Part shown: piece after piece, positions 42,140 through 51,552 of the stretch
Layout of the letters: every line of letters begins with the position of its first letter
Position numbering within the stretch: position 1 is the first letter of the stretch
Assembly: GCF_050219315.1 (NCBI RefSeq)
Contig: NZ_CP116939.1
Span: 1,426,001 to 1,490,000, forward strand
DNA length: 64,000 nucleotides
From: Megasphaera_A sueciensis
Lineage (GTDB): Bacteria > Bacillota > Negativicutes > Veillonellales > Megasphaeraceae
Direction: 5' to 3'
Notes under the pieces: model-generated
Told to the model about the DNA's origin: nothing
Seen by the model: the letters and a program-made list of their open reading frames with translations, nothing else
The model's database searches: none
Position numbers and translations under genes: made by a program

Positions 42140-44800
42140 TTACAACGCATCTAAGTCTTCCATGCGCTTAGCCAACGCTGTTGCTTTTTCAGAATAGTCA
42201 GCCAGCTTAGCTTTTTCCTTTTCAATAACTGCAGCAGGAGCTTTAGATAAAAAGCCTTGATTAGATAATTTCTTTTCCAGCCGTTCAATATCCTCTGCTA
42301 TCTTACCTTGTTCCTTGCGAACACGTGCTGTTTCTTTTTCAACATCAATAAGATCCTTCAGCTGAAGATATACTTCAATACCCGGAACGACAGAGACAAC
42401 TGCATTTTCCGGCTTAGCATCCATCGGATCAAGCAAAGTTACCTTATCGGCAAACGCCAATGTATGAAAATACGACTCATATTCTCTCAATGTAACGGCC
42501 ATCGCTTTATCTGCAGGAATCATAATGACCGGTGCTTTTTTACCCATGGGAACATTGGATTCGGCGCGCATATTGCGAATACCTTTAATGGCTTCCATAA
42601 GGGTGTTCATTGTCGCTGCATCAGAAGCAAAATTCCATTTTTCCTGCACATGCGGCCACGGAGCTACAATGATGCTATCTCCTTCGTGGGGTATATGCTG
42701 CCATAAGTGTTCTGTCACAAATGGCATGAAGGGATGAAGTAATTCCAGCGTATGTGCAAGAACATAGACCAAAACATACCGTACGGTGCGCTTGCTCCGC
42801 TTATCGTCTGATTTATACAAGCGCTGCTTCGCTAATTCAATATACCAATCACAATAAGAATTCCAAATAAAATTATATACGGCATCGGCCGCATCACCCA
42901 ATTCAAATGTATCTAAATTAGTCGTTACGCGCCGAACAGTATCATTGAAAAAAGTAAGTATCCAGCGATCAGCCAATGTCAAGTCTGCTATTGAGGGAGT
43001 AAAGTCTGCATCATAATCTTCTAAATTCATAATAACAAATTTTGTTGCATTCCAAATTTTATTGGCAAAGTTACGGTTTGCTTCTACTTTTTCCATATAA
43101 AAACGCATATCGTTGCCCGGAGTGTTCCCCGTAACAAGAGTAAACCGCAGCGCATCGGCCCCATATTCCTCACAAACACCTAATGGATCAATACCGTTGC
43201 CCAAAGACTTGCTCATCTTACGACCTTGACTGTCACGGACAAGACCATGTATAAACACATGTTTAAACGGAATATCCTTCATAAATTCACATGTCATAAA
43301 CATCATGCGTGCAACCCAGAAGAAAATGATATCATATCCTGTCACCAGTACACTTGTCGGGAAAAACTGTTTTAAATCGGCTGTCTGATTTGGCCAACCC
43401 ATAGTTGAAAAAGGCCACAGCGCTGAACTGAACCAAGTATCCAACACATCTGGATCTTGATGAATATGCATACTATGGCAATGCGGACATACTGTAATAT
43501 CCGTACGGCTGACCGATGTTTTTCCACAATCATCACAGTACCATGCCGGAATTTGATGTCCCCACCAAAGCTGCCGGGAAACACACCAGTCATGAACATC
43601 TTCCAACCAATGGTTGTAGGTCTTAGCAAAGCGATCTGGCACAAATTCTGTTTTGCCATCTTTCACCGCTTTAAGAGCCGCTTCTGTAAGCGGTCCCATT
43701 TTAACAAACCATTGTTTAGTGGAAAACGGTTCGATTGTCGTCTTGCATCGAGAACAATGTCCTACTGCGTGTGTTAAATCTTCGATATGATCAAGTAATC
43801 CTAAAGACTGTAAATCAGCTACTACTACATTCCGGCATTCTTCACGAGTCATACCATTGTATTTAGCTCCTGCCTGTTCATTCATGGTTCCATCTAAATT
43901 CATAATCATAATAGATTCCAAATGATGGCGCTGCCCCATATCAAAATCATTCGGATCATGTGCCGGTGTGATTTTAACAGCGCCAGTCCCAAATTCAAGA
44001 TCAACATAATCGTCGGCAATAATATCTACTTCACGATTTACCAGCGGAACAATAACTTTTTTTCCTATATACTTTTTGAAACGCGGATCATTCGGATTTA
44101 CAGCAACCGCCGTATCCCCCATAATGGTTTCAGGCCGAGTCGTTGCAATCATGACATAATCCGTTTCTCCAGCAATGGGATATTTTACATACCACAAATG
44201 TCCCTGGACATCCGAATGATCTACTTCAATATCACTTAAAGCCGTATGGCAATGCGGACACCAATTTGTAATACGCTGTCCTTGATAAATCAATCCCTTT
44301 TCATAAAGAGACACAAAAACTTCCCGAACCGCCTTAGCACACGTATCATCCATTGTGAACCTTTTACGGCTCCAGTCACAGGAAGACCCCAATCGACGCA
44401 CTTGTTTTTCAATACGGTTCCCATATTGTTCTTTCCACTGCCAAACCCGTTTTAAAAATTCTTCACGGCCAATATCATACCGTGTTTTTCCTTCTTCAGC
44501 TAATTGCTGTTCTACTTTGACTTGGGTTGCAATTCCAGCATGATCCGTACCAGGCAGCCACATCACATTAAATCCTTCCATACGCTTAAAGCGGATAAGT
44601 ATATCTTGGAGCGTATTATCTAATGCATGTCCCATATGAAGCTGTCCTGTTACATTAGGCGGCGGCATGACAATACTGAACGGTGGTTTACCTGCCTCCG
44701 GCTCTTGGTGAAAAAAACCATTATTTTCCCAATACCCATACCATTTCATTTCAATCTCATTGGGTGCATAAGAACCCAGTTCTTCCTTATTCCATTGCAT
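42140..44800 (-). CDS. valS: Valyl-tRNA synthetase
   Basis: An 886-residue class I synthetase. The ATP-binding HIGH motif occurs as PPPNVTGQLHMGHALDN, and KMSKS as GRKMSKSLGNGIDP. WLPGTDHAGIATQ and the editing-domain segment IATTRPETIMGDTAVAVNP are ValRS-specific, and a C-terminal coiled-coil arm (about 815-886; LKDLIDVEKETARVRKEQGK) is present. GAGGAGGAG precedes the start. A T-box leader lies upstream, so expression should rise when tRNA-Val is uncharged. Confidence 0.97.
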   Translation of the reverse strand: MQWNKEELGSYAPNEIEMKWYGYWENNGFFHQEPEAGKPPFSIVMPPPNVTGQLHMGHALDNTLQDILIRFKRMEGFNVMWLPGTDHAGIATQVKVEQQLAEEGKTRYDIGREEFLKRVWQWKEQYGNRIEKQVRRLGSSCDWSRKRFTMDDTCAKAVREVFVSLYEKGLIYQGQRITNWCPHCHTALSDIEVDHSDVQGHLWYVKYPIAGETDYVMIATTRPETIMGDTAVAVNPNDPRFKKYIGKKVIVPLVNREVDIIADDYVDLEFGTGAVKITPAHDPNDFDMGQRHHLESIMIMNLDGTMNEQAGAKYNGMTREECRNVVVADLQSLGLLDHIEDLTHAVGHCSRCKTTIEPFSTKQWFVKMGPLTEAALKAVKDGKTEFVPDRFAKTYNHWLEDVHDWCVSRQLWWGHQIPAWYCDDCGKTSVSRTDITVCPHCHSMHIHQDPDVLDTWFSSALWPFSTMGWPNQTADLKQFFPTSVLVTGYDIIFFWVARMMFMTCEFMKDIPFKHVFIHGLVRDSQGRKMSKSLGNGIDPLGVCEEYGADALRFTLVTGNTPGNDMRFYMEKVEANRNFANKIWNATKFVIMNLEDYDADFTPSIADLTLADRWILTFFNDTVRRVTTNLDTFELGDAADAVYNFIWNSYCDWYIELAKQRLYKSDDKRSKRTVRYVLVYVLAHTLELLHPFMPFVTEHLWQHIPHEGDSIIVAPWPHVQEKWNFASDAATMNTLMEAIKGIRNMRAESNVPMGKKAPVIMIPADKAMAVTLREYESYFHTLAFADKVTLLDPMDAKPENAVVSVVPGIEVYLQLKDLIDVEKETARVRKEQGKIAEDIERLEKKLSNQGFLSKAPAAVIEKEKAKLADYSEKATALAKRMEDLDAL

Positions 44801-44924
44801 ATTCGTTTCTCCTCCTCAATCCCACAACAACTATTTATTGTTTTTTTACTATTACAAAGTTTCACTGGTGTATTTAAACTTAGCCGCTAAAGAACTAGCA
44901 ATTGACTGACATATCGCAACTAAA
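44801..44924 (-). other. valS 5' untranslated segment
   Basis: The stretch between the T-box terminator and the valS start contains the ribosome-binding site (GAGGAGGAG just before 44800) and no other feature I can support. Confidence 0.5.
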
Positions 44925-45178
44925 TAAAAAATGTTCCCTCATCCTAAACTAACAGTTAGGACGAAAGAACATCATAGCTTCCGCGGTACCACCTAATTTG
45001 CTACAATAAAAATCATAGCCTCTTCATCATACAGATAACGGTTGTCCCGGGCAGATCTTTCCCTCCGCCGGCTCATGGGTGACCCTCTGTTCACTCCTAC
45101 AAGGCCCTTGCACCCATCGAGCCTCTCTCTGCAGATGGAGAAAAAAAACAGATTCTTCCATTCATTGCCTTTCATTGT
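44925..45178 (-). promoter_or_regulatory. T-box leader of valS
   Basis: Minus-strand leader with the invariant T-box AGGTGGTACCGCGG (44994-44981), preceded by the ACCGTTATC...GATGAAGAGGC segment and a stem I region (CAGAGAGAGGCTC... ATGGGTG pairing with CACCCAT...GAGCC). It ends in a terminator: ATGTTC plus GTCCTAA/TTAGGAT arms (44931-44973) followed by T's. Uncharged cognate tRNA should favour the antiterminator formed with the T-box. I could not place the specifier codon securely. Confidence 0.92.
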
Positions 45179-45183
45179 AGCCT

Positions 45184-45212
45184 ATCATAACAAGTTTCAC
45201 TTATATTGTCAA
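45184..45212 (-). promoter_or_regulatory. Promoter of the valS T-box transcript
   Basis: Minus-strand TTGACA (45212-45207), 17 bases and TATGAT (45189-45184), immediately upstream of the T-box leader. Confidence 0.78.
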
Positions 45213-45241
45213 ATACATTTTCAAAACACAAATTTACTAAT

Positions 45242-46069
45242 TTACGCTTTTCCTTCTTTAAATAACATCATCATTTCCATAGTAAGACTAACTTTTTCCT
45301 CATCATCAGGCAAATCGTTACGATCCAGCCATTGTGCAGTAGACAGCTCTTGATAATCAATATGAAGTTCATCACTGCCGGCAACATCACAAAAAAAACC
45401 AAATAAAAGCGTATCCGTAAAAGACCATGGCTGACTTTTATAAAACGTCAGATTTTGAACCTTAATACCAACTTCTTCCATAACCTCACGATGTACGGTC
45501 TCTTCAATTGTTTCACCAATTTCAGCAAACCCCGCCAATAAAGCAAATCGTTTATAATCACGGCCGGCATATTTTGATACCAGAAGCTTGTCACCGTTGC
45601 GCACACCCACAATAACAGCAGGGCAAATCGTGGGGTAGGACGTAGTATGACAAGTATCACAATATACCATTCGTTCTGCTTCACTATACTGCATCGGTTT
45701 ACCGCAGCCGCCGCAGAAAATATGATTTTGATACCAGTTGTGCAAAGATAATCCCGTAACTCCGGCAAAAGATAAATACCGAGGATGAGCGGCACGTAAA
45801 TAATTAACAGGAACATATGTATATCCAGCCATCATTATGGTTTCACGTGTTAAAAAATACGCAATGTCATCAATCGTAAAAAGCCAGATGAGATGTTCTT
45901 GCTTTTTCATTTCCGGCGATAATTGAGAAAATAAAGGATACGAAAAAGCATCTCCTTGTTCCCGCAAAAGAATATCTCGATTAAAATAAGACAAAATAAC
46001 GCTGTCGTCCTTCGCCGGACCGGGATGATATGTATTAGAATAAATATGAGAACCAATCTGCTGTATCAT
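45242..46069 (-). CDS. nudC: NAD+ diphosphatase (Nudix, NudC-like)
   Basis: A 275-residue hydrolase of NADH/NAD+ or NAD-capped RNA. It has the zinc ribbon FCGGCGKPM...YCDTCHT (C-x2-C pairs), the Nudix box GFAEIGETIEETVHREVMEEVG-like segment at about 170-192, and SQPWSFTDTLLFGFF, the NudC-specific SQPWPFPxS region in modified form. The ATG at 46069 follows AAAGGGAGAC. It lies 64 bases after thrB and may be read through from that operon. Confidence 0.93.
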   Translation of the reverse strand: MIQQIGSHIYSNTYHPGPAKDDSVILSYFNRDILLREQGDAFSYPLFSQLSPEMKKQEHLIWLFTIDDIAYFLTRETIMMAGYTYVPVNYLRAAHPRYLSFAGVTGLSLHNWYQNHIFCGGCGKPMQYSEAERMVYCDTCHTTSYPTICPAVIVGVRNGDKLLVSKYAGRDYKRFALLAGFAEIGETIEETVHREVMEEVGIKVQNLTFYKSQPWSFTDTLLFGFFCDVAGSDELHIDYQELSTAQWLDRNDLPDDEEKVSLTMEMMMLFKEGKA

Positions 46070-46133
46070 AGTCTCCCTTTCATGCAATGCTCCCAAACCC
46101 GCTGGAGTTTCGAGAGTATAGTATATTATATAG

Positions 46134-47045
46134 TTATAAAATTACAGCACCTTTATTGCAGCAGTTCAACACATAGCCCTTTGAAGCTAATCCATTGTGT
46201 TCAAAAGACTGTACCATGGCTTCCAATACCCGTTTGCCATCATCTGTCACAAATGCTATCAAGGTGGAACCAGAGCCGCTGATAGTAGCACCTTTGGCCC
46301 CAGCATCCATAGCCGCCTGTAAAACAGCTTCACCATGCGGTATAAGCTGAATACGATACGGTACATGGAGTTTATCCTCCAGTCCTAAGGCCAAATGATC
46401 ATATTTCTTAGCCAAAATAGAAGTAACCAAAAAACTGACACGGCTGACATTAAACACAGCATGGCTGTAATCAATGACTTGAGGCAGGACTTGCCGGGCG
46501 TCATGAGTAGATACCTCCACATCAGGACTAACAACAACAAAAGACAAATCATTTCCAATAGGTAACGAATTAGTAATGGTATATGTTTCATTCATAACCG
46601 AAGCACATAATCCTCCATACAAAGCAGGTGCAACATTATCCGGATGTCCCTCCATCTTCGCCGCAATAATCAGCATGTCCGACTTGGACAACTTTGCTTT
46701 AAGCAAGGCATCGGCCAATACAATGCCCCCCACAATAGCTGCCGAACTGCTTCCCAATCCACGTGCCGGCGGAATGCGGTTCACTAACGTCAACGTACCA
46801 CCTGGCAGACTTTTCCCCACTGTATCTGCAACAATCTGCATCGCTTGACAAACCATATTTTCAGAAAACACTGTAGGAATAGACTCTTTCCCCAGTCCTT
46901 CCACTACAATTTTCATATTGTTGTATTCAGGCTGAACGGAAAAATATATATCATTAAATAATGTAAGCGCTATTCCCAGCGCATCAAAGCCTGATCCCAC
47001 ATTCGCTGATGTAGCTGGAATTTGCACATGAAATTGTTCAATCAT
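46134..47045 (-). CDS. thrB: Homoserine kinase
   Basis: A 303-residue GHMP kinase making O-phosphohomoserine for threonine. The ATP-binding motif PPARGLGSSSAAIVGG lies at about residues 83-98, with the N-terminal VQIPATSANVGSGFDALG and a C-terminal GAKGATISGSGSTLIAF. ATG 47045 is preferred over one nine bases upstream, which abuts the ribosome-binding site. It follows hom by five bases; threonine synthase (thrC) is not in the window. Confidence 0.95.
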   Translation of the reverse strand: MIEQFHVQIPATSANVGSGFDALGIALTLFNDIYFSVQPEYNNMKIVVEGLGKESIPTVFSENMVCQAMQIVADTVGKSLPGGTLTLVNRIPPARGLGSSSAAIVGGIVLADALLKAKLSKSDMLIIAAKMEGHPDNVAPALYGGLCASVMNETYTITNSLPIGNDLSFVVVSPDVEVSTHDARQVLPQVIDYSHAVFNVSRVSFLVTSILAKKYDHLALGLEDKLHVPYRIQLIPHGEAVLQAAMDAGAKGATISGSGSTLIAFVTDDGKRVLEAMVQSFEHNGLASKGYVLNCCNKGAVIL

Positions 47046-47050
47046 CTGTA

Positions 47051-48340
47051 TCATACCTCTACTACGCGAATGGCACTGGCTACTTTGCGAACACAGTCCA
47101 GCGATTCTACTTTTTTCAATGCCTTCTTTACAAGCCCGTTTGGTGAACTATCTATCAAAATAACGATTTCAGCAATTTCTTTCGTTTCATCTTTTTGAAT
47201 TAATGACCGGATGCTTATATTACTTTCCGCAAAAATCCCCGAAATACTGGATAAAACACCTGGTGCATTATCTACAATCATACGCAGATAATAAGGAGAC
47301 ATGATTCGGGATGTACTATACAACTTTTTATCTTCTCGCCACAGATACCGTCGTTTTCCCGTTATCTGGTTATTAAAGTGAGTAATAACATTCATAACAT
47401 CGCTGACTACCGCACTAGCTGTCGGGAGAGAACCTGCTCCCTGGCCATAAAACATAACGTCACCAACACAATTTCCATGTACAAAAATAGCATTATTAGC
47501 TCCACCCACACTAGCCAATGGATGATTTTTCTGCAAAAATGCAGGATACACGCTCATGGAAATCCCCTTATTGGTTTGTTTGGCAACTGCCAGCATTTTG
47601 ATAACATACCCCATTTCTGTAGCATGTTGAATATCTGCCTGCGTTACTTTTTCAATGCCCTCTACAGACACTTCCTTAAATGTAAGTTCCGAATGAAAGC
47701 CTAACGTCGCCAGAATCGCAATTTTACGAGCAGCATCAAAGCCCCCCACATCATTGGTCGGATCCGCTTCCGCAAATCCTAGCTCCTGCGCTTCCGTCAA
47801 TGCCGCTTCATAAGACATGCCCCGCTGTGTCATATTGGTTAAGATAAAATTCGTAGTCCCGTTCAAAATTCCTGTCATCTCTTCAATCGCATTGCTATTT
47901 AACGACGAATACATAGGACGAACAATAGGAATCCCTCCCGCTACACTCGCTTCAAATTGAAAATCAACATTATGCTTTTGTGATAACTTCAATAGAGGAA
48001 TCCCATAATCAGCAATCAAATCCTTATTCGCACTAACAACGCTTTTCCCTTTTAAAAAACAACTTTCTATGCAATTTTTCGCAAAATCTGCGCTGCCCAT
48101 AACTTCAACAACAATTTTAATTTCATCATCGCTAATAATATCTTCAAACTCAGTGGTAATAACAATGTTTTTCGGCAGCTTCATTTGCTTATATTTTTTA
48201 AAATCACGAACAAGTACCTTTTTAATCCTGATTTCCGTATCCAGCTGTTCTTCGATCAACGACTTATTCATAGCTAACAAGTCAATGACTCCTTTTCCAA
48301 CAGTACCGCACCCCAACAGTGCAATTGAAACATTTTTCAT
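47051..48340 (-). CDS. hom: Homoserine dehydrogenase
   Basis: A 429-residue oxidoreductase. The NAD(P) motif IALLGCGTVGKGVIDLL starts the protein; NGTTNFILTNM and FAEADPTNDVGGFDAARK are catalytic-domain signatures; a C-terminal ACT domain (about 350-429; MIVDNAPGVLSSISGIFAES) probably senses threonine. Three ATGs are in tandem; the third (48340) has the best spacing from AGGGGAG. It follows the separate ACT-domain gene by 15 bases. Confidence 0.96.
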   Translation of the reverse strand: MKNVSIALLGCGTVGKGVIDLLAMNKSLIEEQLDTEIRIKKVLVRDFKKYKQMKLPKNIVITTEFEDIISDDEIKIVVEVMGSADFAKNCIESCFLKGKSVVSANKDLIADYGIPLLKLSQKHNVDFQFEASVAGGIPIVRPMYSSLNSNAIEEMTGILNGTTNFILTNMTQRGMSYEAALTEAQELGFAEADPTNDVGGFDAARKIAILATLGFHSELTFKEVSVEGIEKVTQADIQHATEMGYVIKMLAVAKQTNKGISMSVYPAFLQKNHPLASVGGANNAIFVHGNCVGDVMFYGQGAGSLPTASAVVSDVMNVITHFNNQITGKRRYLWREDKKLYSTSRIMSPYYLRMIVDNAPGVLSSISGIFAESNISIRSLIQKDETKEIAEIVILIDSSPNGLVKKALKKVESLDCVRKVASAIRVVEV

Positions 48341-48355
48341 CATCATCTCTCCCCT

Positions 48356-48805
48356 CTAGGCCTGTCCAATTATATTGACTTTGCTTACTCCAGATAACTT
48401 TTCCAATTTCTTAATCAGATTTTCAATTGTACACTTCATATCTTTTGTTTCCACAGATATGGCGACATTCGCCATTCCCTGCAGGGGAATCCCTTGATTA
48501 ATCGTTAACACACTGCCATTATTAGACGCAATCGCGTTCAAAACTTGAGATAATGAACCAGGTTTATCAAAAATCATGATAGATAACGTAACAATTTTCC
48601 CCTGTGTCACATCGTAAAAAGGGAATACAAAATCTTTATATTTATAGTATGCACTGCGGCTCAAATCCATTTTCTTGACAGCCTCATTAATAGTTTTTGT
48701 TTGATGATGCTTTAAAATTTCCTTAACTTTTATAGTCTTTTTTATGGCCTCCGGCAAAATATCTTCCTGCACCAAATAAAATCTATGATTTGTATCTTTC
48801 TTCAA
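48356..48805 (-). CDS. ACT domain protein (UPF0735/PheB family)
   Basis: A 149-residue protein: an N-terminal region with a helix-turn-helix-like segment (KTINEAVKKMDLSRSAYYKYKD) and a C-terminal ACT domain (IVTLSIMIFDKPGSLSQVLN). This matches the PheB/UPF0735 family, often next to hom, and suggests amino-acid-responsive regulation. Some members were named after a proposed chorismate mutase role that is not supported here. It overlaps the epimerase stop by four bases. Confidence 0.88.
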   Translation of the reverse strand: MKKDTNHRFYLVQEDILPEAIKKTIKVKEILKHHQTKTINEAVKKMDLSRSAYYKYKDFVFPFYDVTQGKIVTLSIMIFDKPGSLSQVLNAIASNNGSVLTINQGIPLQGMANVAISVETKDMKCTIENLIKKLEKLSGVSKVNIIGQA

Positions 48806-49731
48806 TGCGATTCCTCCTCTTGAAAATATGCATAGGTTGCCATTAATCCCGGCATCAATTTAGTTTTTGGATGCCATTTTAACACTTCCATAGCTTTGCT
48901 GTTGTCTAAAGCCGAGCGGAAAATATCTCCTGTCCGCGCATCTTTATACGTTGTTTGAACTGTCATTCCGGCAAAATATACAAGAATTTCTTTTAATGCA
49001 TTGATTGTCGTTTCAATTTTAGTACTGATATTATAAATACCGCAAGGCACATCTTCAGACATTGCAGCAATATTAGCCTTTGAAATATCCTTTACATAGA
49101 CAAAATCGCGCGATTGTTCGCCATCACCATAAATAGTCAAGTCTTTCCCCTGAGCCAGTGCCTTGGAAAAAACAAAAACCACACCGCCTTCCCCATGACT
49201 GCCTTGCCGTTCTCCATATACATTGGAGTATCGTAATACAACATAGGGAAGGTTGAAATTTTCATAATACAACTGTAAATACCGTTCCGCTGTGATCTTC
49301 GTCAACCCATAAAAAGACATAGGCTTAAGTGCTTCATTTTCCTTAATGGGTACTTCTTGGTTATCACCATACACAGCTGCCGAAGAAGAAAAAATCACTT
49401 TCTTGATATGATGCAGTCGACAGTTTTCTAATACATTTAAAAGTCCTATGATATTCAATTCAGCATCTTCAACAGGATGGTCCATTGAATAGGGAACCAT
49501 TGTCTGTGCTGCTTCATGGAAAACAATATCAAAGTGTCCTTGGTCAAATACAGCCGCCAATTTTTCCTTGTCAAGGATGTCAACATTGTGAAATTCCGCC
49601 TGATCATTTACATTTTTCATAGTGCCTGTACTCAAATTATCAACAATAGTAACATGATGGCCGGTCCATATCAGTTCATCCGTTAAATGAGATCCAATAA
49701 ACCCGGCCCCGCCGGTTACTAATATATTCAA
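48802..49731 (-). CDS. NAD-dependent sugar epimerase/dehydratase (GalE-like)
   Basis: A 309-residue extended short-chain dehydrogenase. NILVTGGAGFIGSHL is the NAD-binding motif, FSSSAAVYGD and SFYGLTK (Tyr-x3-Lys) carry the catalytic residues, and RYSNVYGERQGSHGEGGVV is UDP-sugar-epimerase-like. The start is placed at a TTG (49731) with AAGGAGTGA at good spacing, since it begins exactly at the family N-terminus; an ATG at 49776 is the alternative. It may make a UDP-sugar for LPS. Confidence 0.88.
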   Translation of the reverse strand: MNILVTGGAGFIGSHLTDELIWTGHHVTIVDNLSTGTMKNVNDQAEFHNVDILDKEKLAAVFDQGHFDIVFHEAAQTMVPYSMDHPVEDAELNIIGLLNVLENCRLHHIKKVIFSSSAAVYGDNQEVPIKENEALKPMSFYGLTKITAERYLQLYYENFNLPYVVLRYSNVYGERQGSHGEGGVVFVFSKALAQGKDLTIYGDGEQSRDFVYVKDISKANIAAMSEDVPCGIYNISTKIETTINALKEILVYFAGMTVQTTYKDARTGDIFRSALDNSKAMEVLKWHPKTKLMPGLMATYAYFQEEESH

Positions 49732-49759
49732 TACACTCACTCCTTCATAATGGCTATCT

Positions 49760-50617
49760 TTAAGACAAGTCTCCATAGTTAATCAATGCAATATGTCGTT
49801 TCTTTAATAAATTGAAAATTTTTTCAGATACCAGTGCCTGATACTCATCCTCCCAATGATATCCCCAGTTAAATGTTCTTGCCAACGTGTTAGTATTAGC
49901 TCCAGGGTGCATCATTATTTCATGAATTCCAAAAGGCAGCTGCTTAATAATATACGCTAAATTGATCTCATTCATATTTCCACCATCGACCATACCCCAA
50001 AAATAATCTGACGTAGAATAAGACAAACGGTGTACGTCCCGCAACGCTCTTCGTGATAACCAGGTCAAGCCATTACGTCCCATAATCCGCATAGGGGGGG
50101 CATTAAACATTTTAAACGTATAGGCTTCCCTAGGTATGCGCAAGCGATGTAATTTATACTTTTTCATTAAAGACTGTACAATTTTCCAAACCGGTGGCAG
50201 TACATGCAGATGCTGGTGGCTATCTATATGCGTAATGTAAAGGTTAGCTGACAAAATTTTTGCTATTTGTGCATCCAATTCTTGGTATACTTGTCCATAA
50301 TCGATTTTGCCTTCATACGCCTTTTTAATAAATTCCACATAGTTTTCCGGCAAAAGTCCTTTTTCATTCACCAAGGTTGGTACATCCTTTATGTCTAAAA
50401 CAGTAGGTAATCCGCCAACGAGACATAAATGTATACCAATTCCTAATTTAGGACAACCCTGCGCTAGTTTTACTGCTTCTTCAAAAGCCGGTCCGGAAGC
50501 CAGCAAAGAGGTACTTGTCAAAATTCCCCTTTTATGGGCATCAATGACAGCCCGGTTCACTTCTGTATGAATGCCAAAATCATCAGCATTAATAATAAGT
50601 CTATTCATTCTATCCAT
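49760..50617 (-). CDS. ChbG/HpnK-family carbohydrate deacetylase (YdjC)
   Basis: A 285-residue YdjC-type hydrolase. NRLIINADDFGIHTEVNRA holds the metal-binding Asp pair, GIGIHLCLVGG and THIDSHQHLHVLPP supply histidine ligands, and EIMMHPG completes the site. Family members remove acetyl groups from N-acetylated sugars; the substrate here is unknown, perhaps a cell-surface glycan. The ATG at 50617 overlaps the rnhC stop (ATGA); ATG 50608 is also possible. Confidence 0.88.
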   Translation of the reverse strand: MDRMNRLIINADDFGIHTEVNRAVIDAHKRGILTSTSLLASGPAFEEAVKLAQGCPKLGIGIHLCLVGGLPTVLDIKDVPTLVNEKGLLPENYVEFIKKAYEGKIDYGQVYQELDAQIAKILSANLYITHIDSHQHLHVLPPVWKIVQSLMKKYKLHRLRIPREAYTFKMFNAPPMRIMGRNGLTWLSRRALRDVHRLSYSTSDYFWGMVDGGNMNEINLAYIIKQLPFGIHEIMMHPGANTNTLARTFNWGYHWEDEYQALVSEKIFNLLKKRHIALINYGDLS

Positions 50618-51552
50618 CACCGCAAAAAATCAAAATTTTTAAAGTTTAACTTACCAACATATGGTAAATCATGAATTCCTTGTTTTTGTATGATTGCCTG
50701 AATTGTCTCTGAAATTCCCATATAAGCTCCCTTGGGAAGTTCTATGCAAAAACGGTTGCTTAACTCAGACATCGCCCGTACAAAACCATCTCGGGCTAAA
50801 ATAGAGGCCGCTGCAACGGCAGTATCCCGTTCTCCTTTTGTAACTTGAATTATTTGATGATTTTTTTCCAGTCCTTCCAGGCCAGACAAAACATACTGGT
50901 CTTTTCCAAACTTATCGACTATTATACATGGACAATTGTATTTTGACAATAGTACGCGTATATTTTTAGCATGTAAATCACCCAATAAGTTATTTAGATT
51001 TTTATGCTCTTTTTTATAAACATCATACAAGGAATTGTATTCTTCAGGCATAACAACCCTGGTTATGCACCGTCCTTGCAACATTTTTTCTATATCTTTG
51101 GCCAAGCTCGCAATAACTTTATCTGTAAGCATCTTGCTGTCACAAACTCCCGCTTTTTTTAACACCGAAGCTTCTTCTTTCGTCACGATGCAGGCTGCAC
51201 ATACTAAAGGACCAAATACATCCCCTTTGCCGGATTCATCACATCCCATCCAGTGATCTGTACCGGCAGGCACGATTTCTTCTTTATTCTTAGAAATATG
51301 ACCCGTTTCAGCAAAAACAGATTTAACTGTTATCGTCTCTTCGATTTGTGATTTTAAAGGAGACTCTTTTCCCTGTACAACGGCTGACACACCTTTTTTC
51401 CCACAATAGAAATTAACGGCGGTCTCCATATCTTCTTTAAAAAAGACTACTTGTTGTCCGTAATTTATTTTTTTTTCCCGTTTGACCTGCACACTTCTTT
51501 TCGCCAATTTCATTTTACATGCTGTTATATATTCTATCAACATATTATCCAT
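50617..51552 (-). CDS. rnhC: Ribonuclease HIII
   Basis: A 311-residue enzyme that cuts RNA in RNA-DNA hybrids. The N-terminal TBP-like substrate domain (residues 1-85) precedes the catalytic domain with WMGCDESGKGDVFGPLV (DEG-type motif D-E-S-G-K-G-D), VDKFGKDQYV and GERDTAVAAASILARD. The ATG at 51552 overlaps the larC2 stop by eight bases; a longer frame would run deep into larC2. Confidence 0.93.
   Translation of the reverse strand: MDNMLIEYITACKMKLAKRSVQVKREKKINYGQQVVFFKEDMETAVNFYCGKKGVSAVVQGKESPLKSQIEETITVKSVFAETGHISKNKEEIVPAGTDHWMGCDESGKGDVFGPLVCAACIVTKEEASVLKKAGVCDSKMLTDKVIASLAKDIEKMLQGRCITRVVMPEEYNSLYDVYKKEHKNLNNLLGDLHAKNIRVLLSKYNCPCIIVDKFGKDQYVLSGLEGLEKNHQIIQVTKGERDTAVAAASILARDGFVRAMSELSNRFCIELPKGAYMGISETIQAIIQKQGIHDLPYVGKLNFKNFDFLR

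Noticed and set aside
48802..49776. ATG at 49776 as start of the sugar epimerase
   Set aside because: It adds 15 residues ahead of the conserved NAD-binding N-terminus and lies inside the previous gene; the TTG at 49731 has a strong ribosome-binding site, so it was preferred, though not proven.
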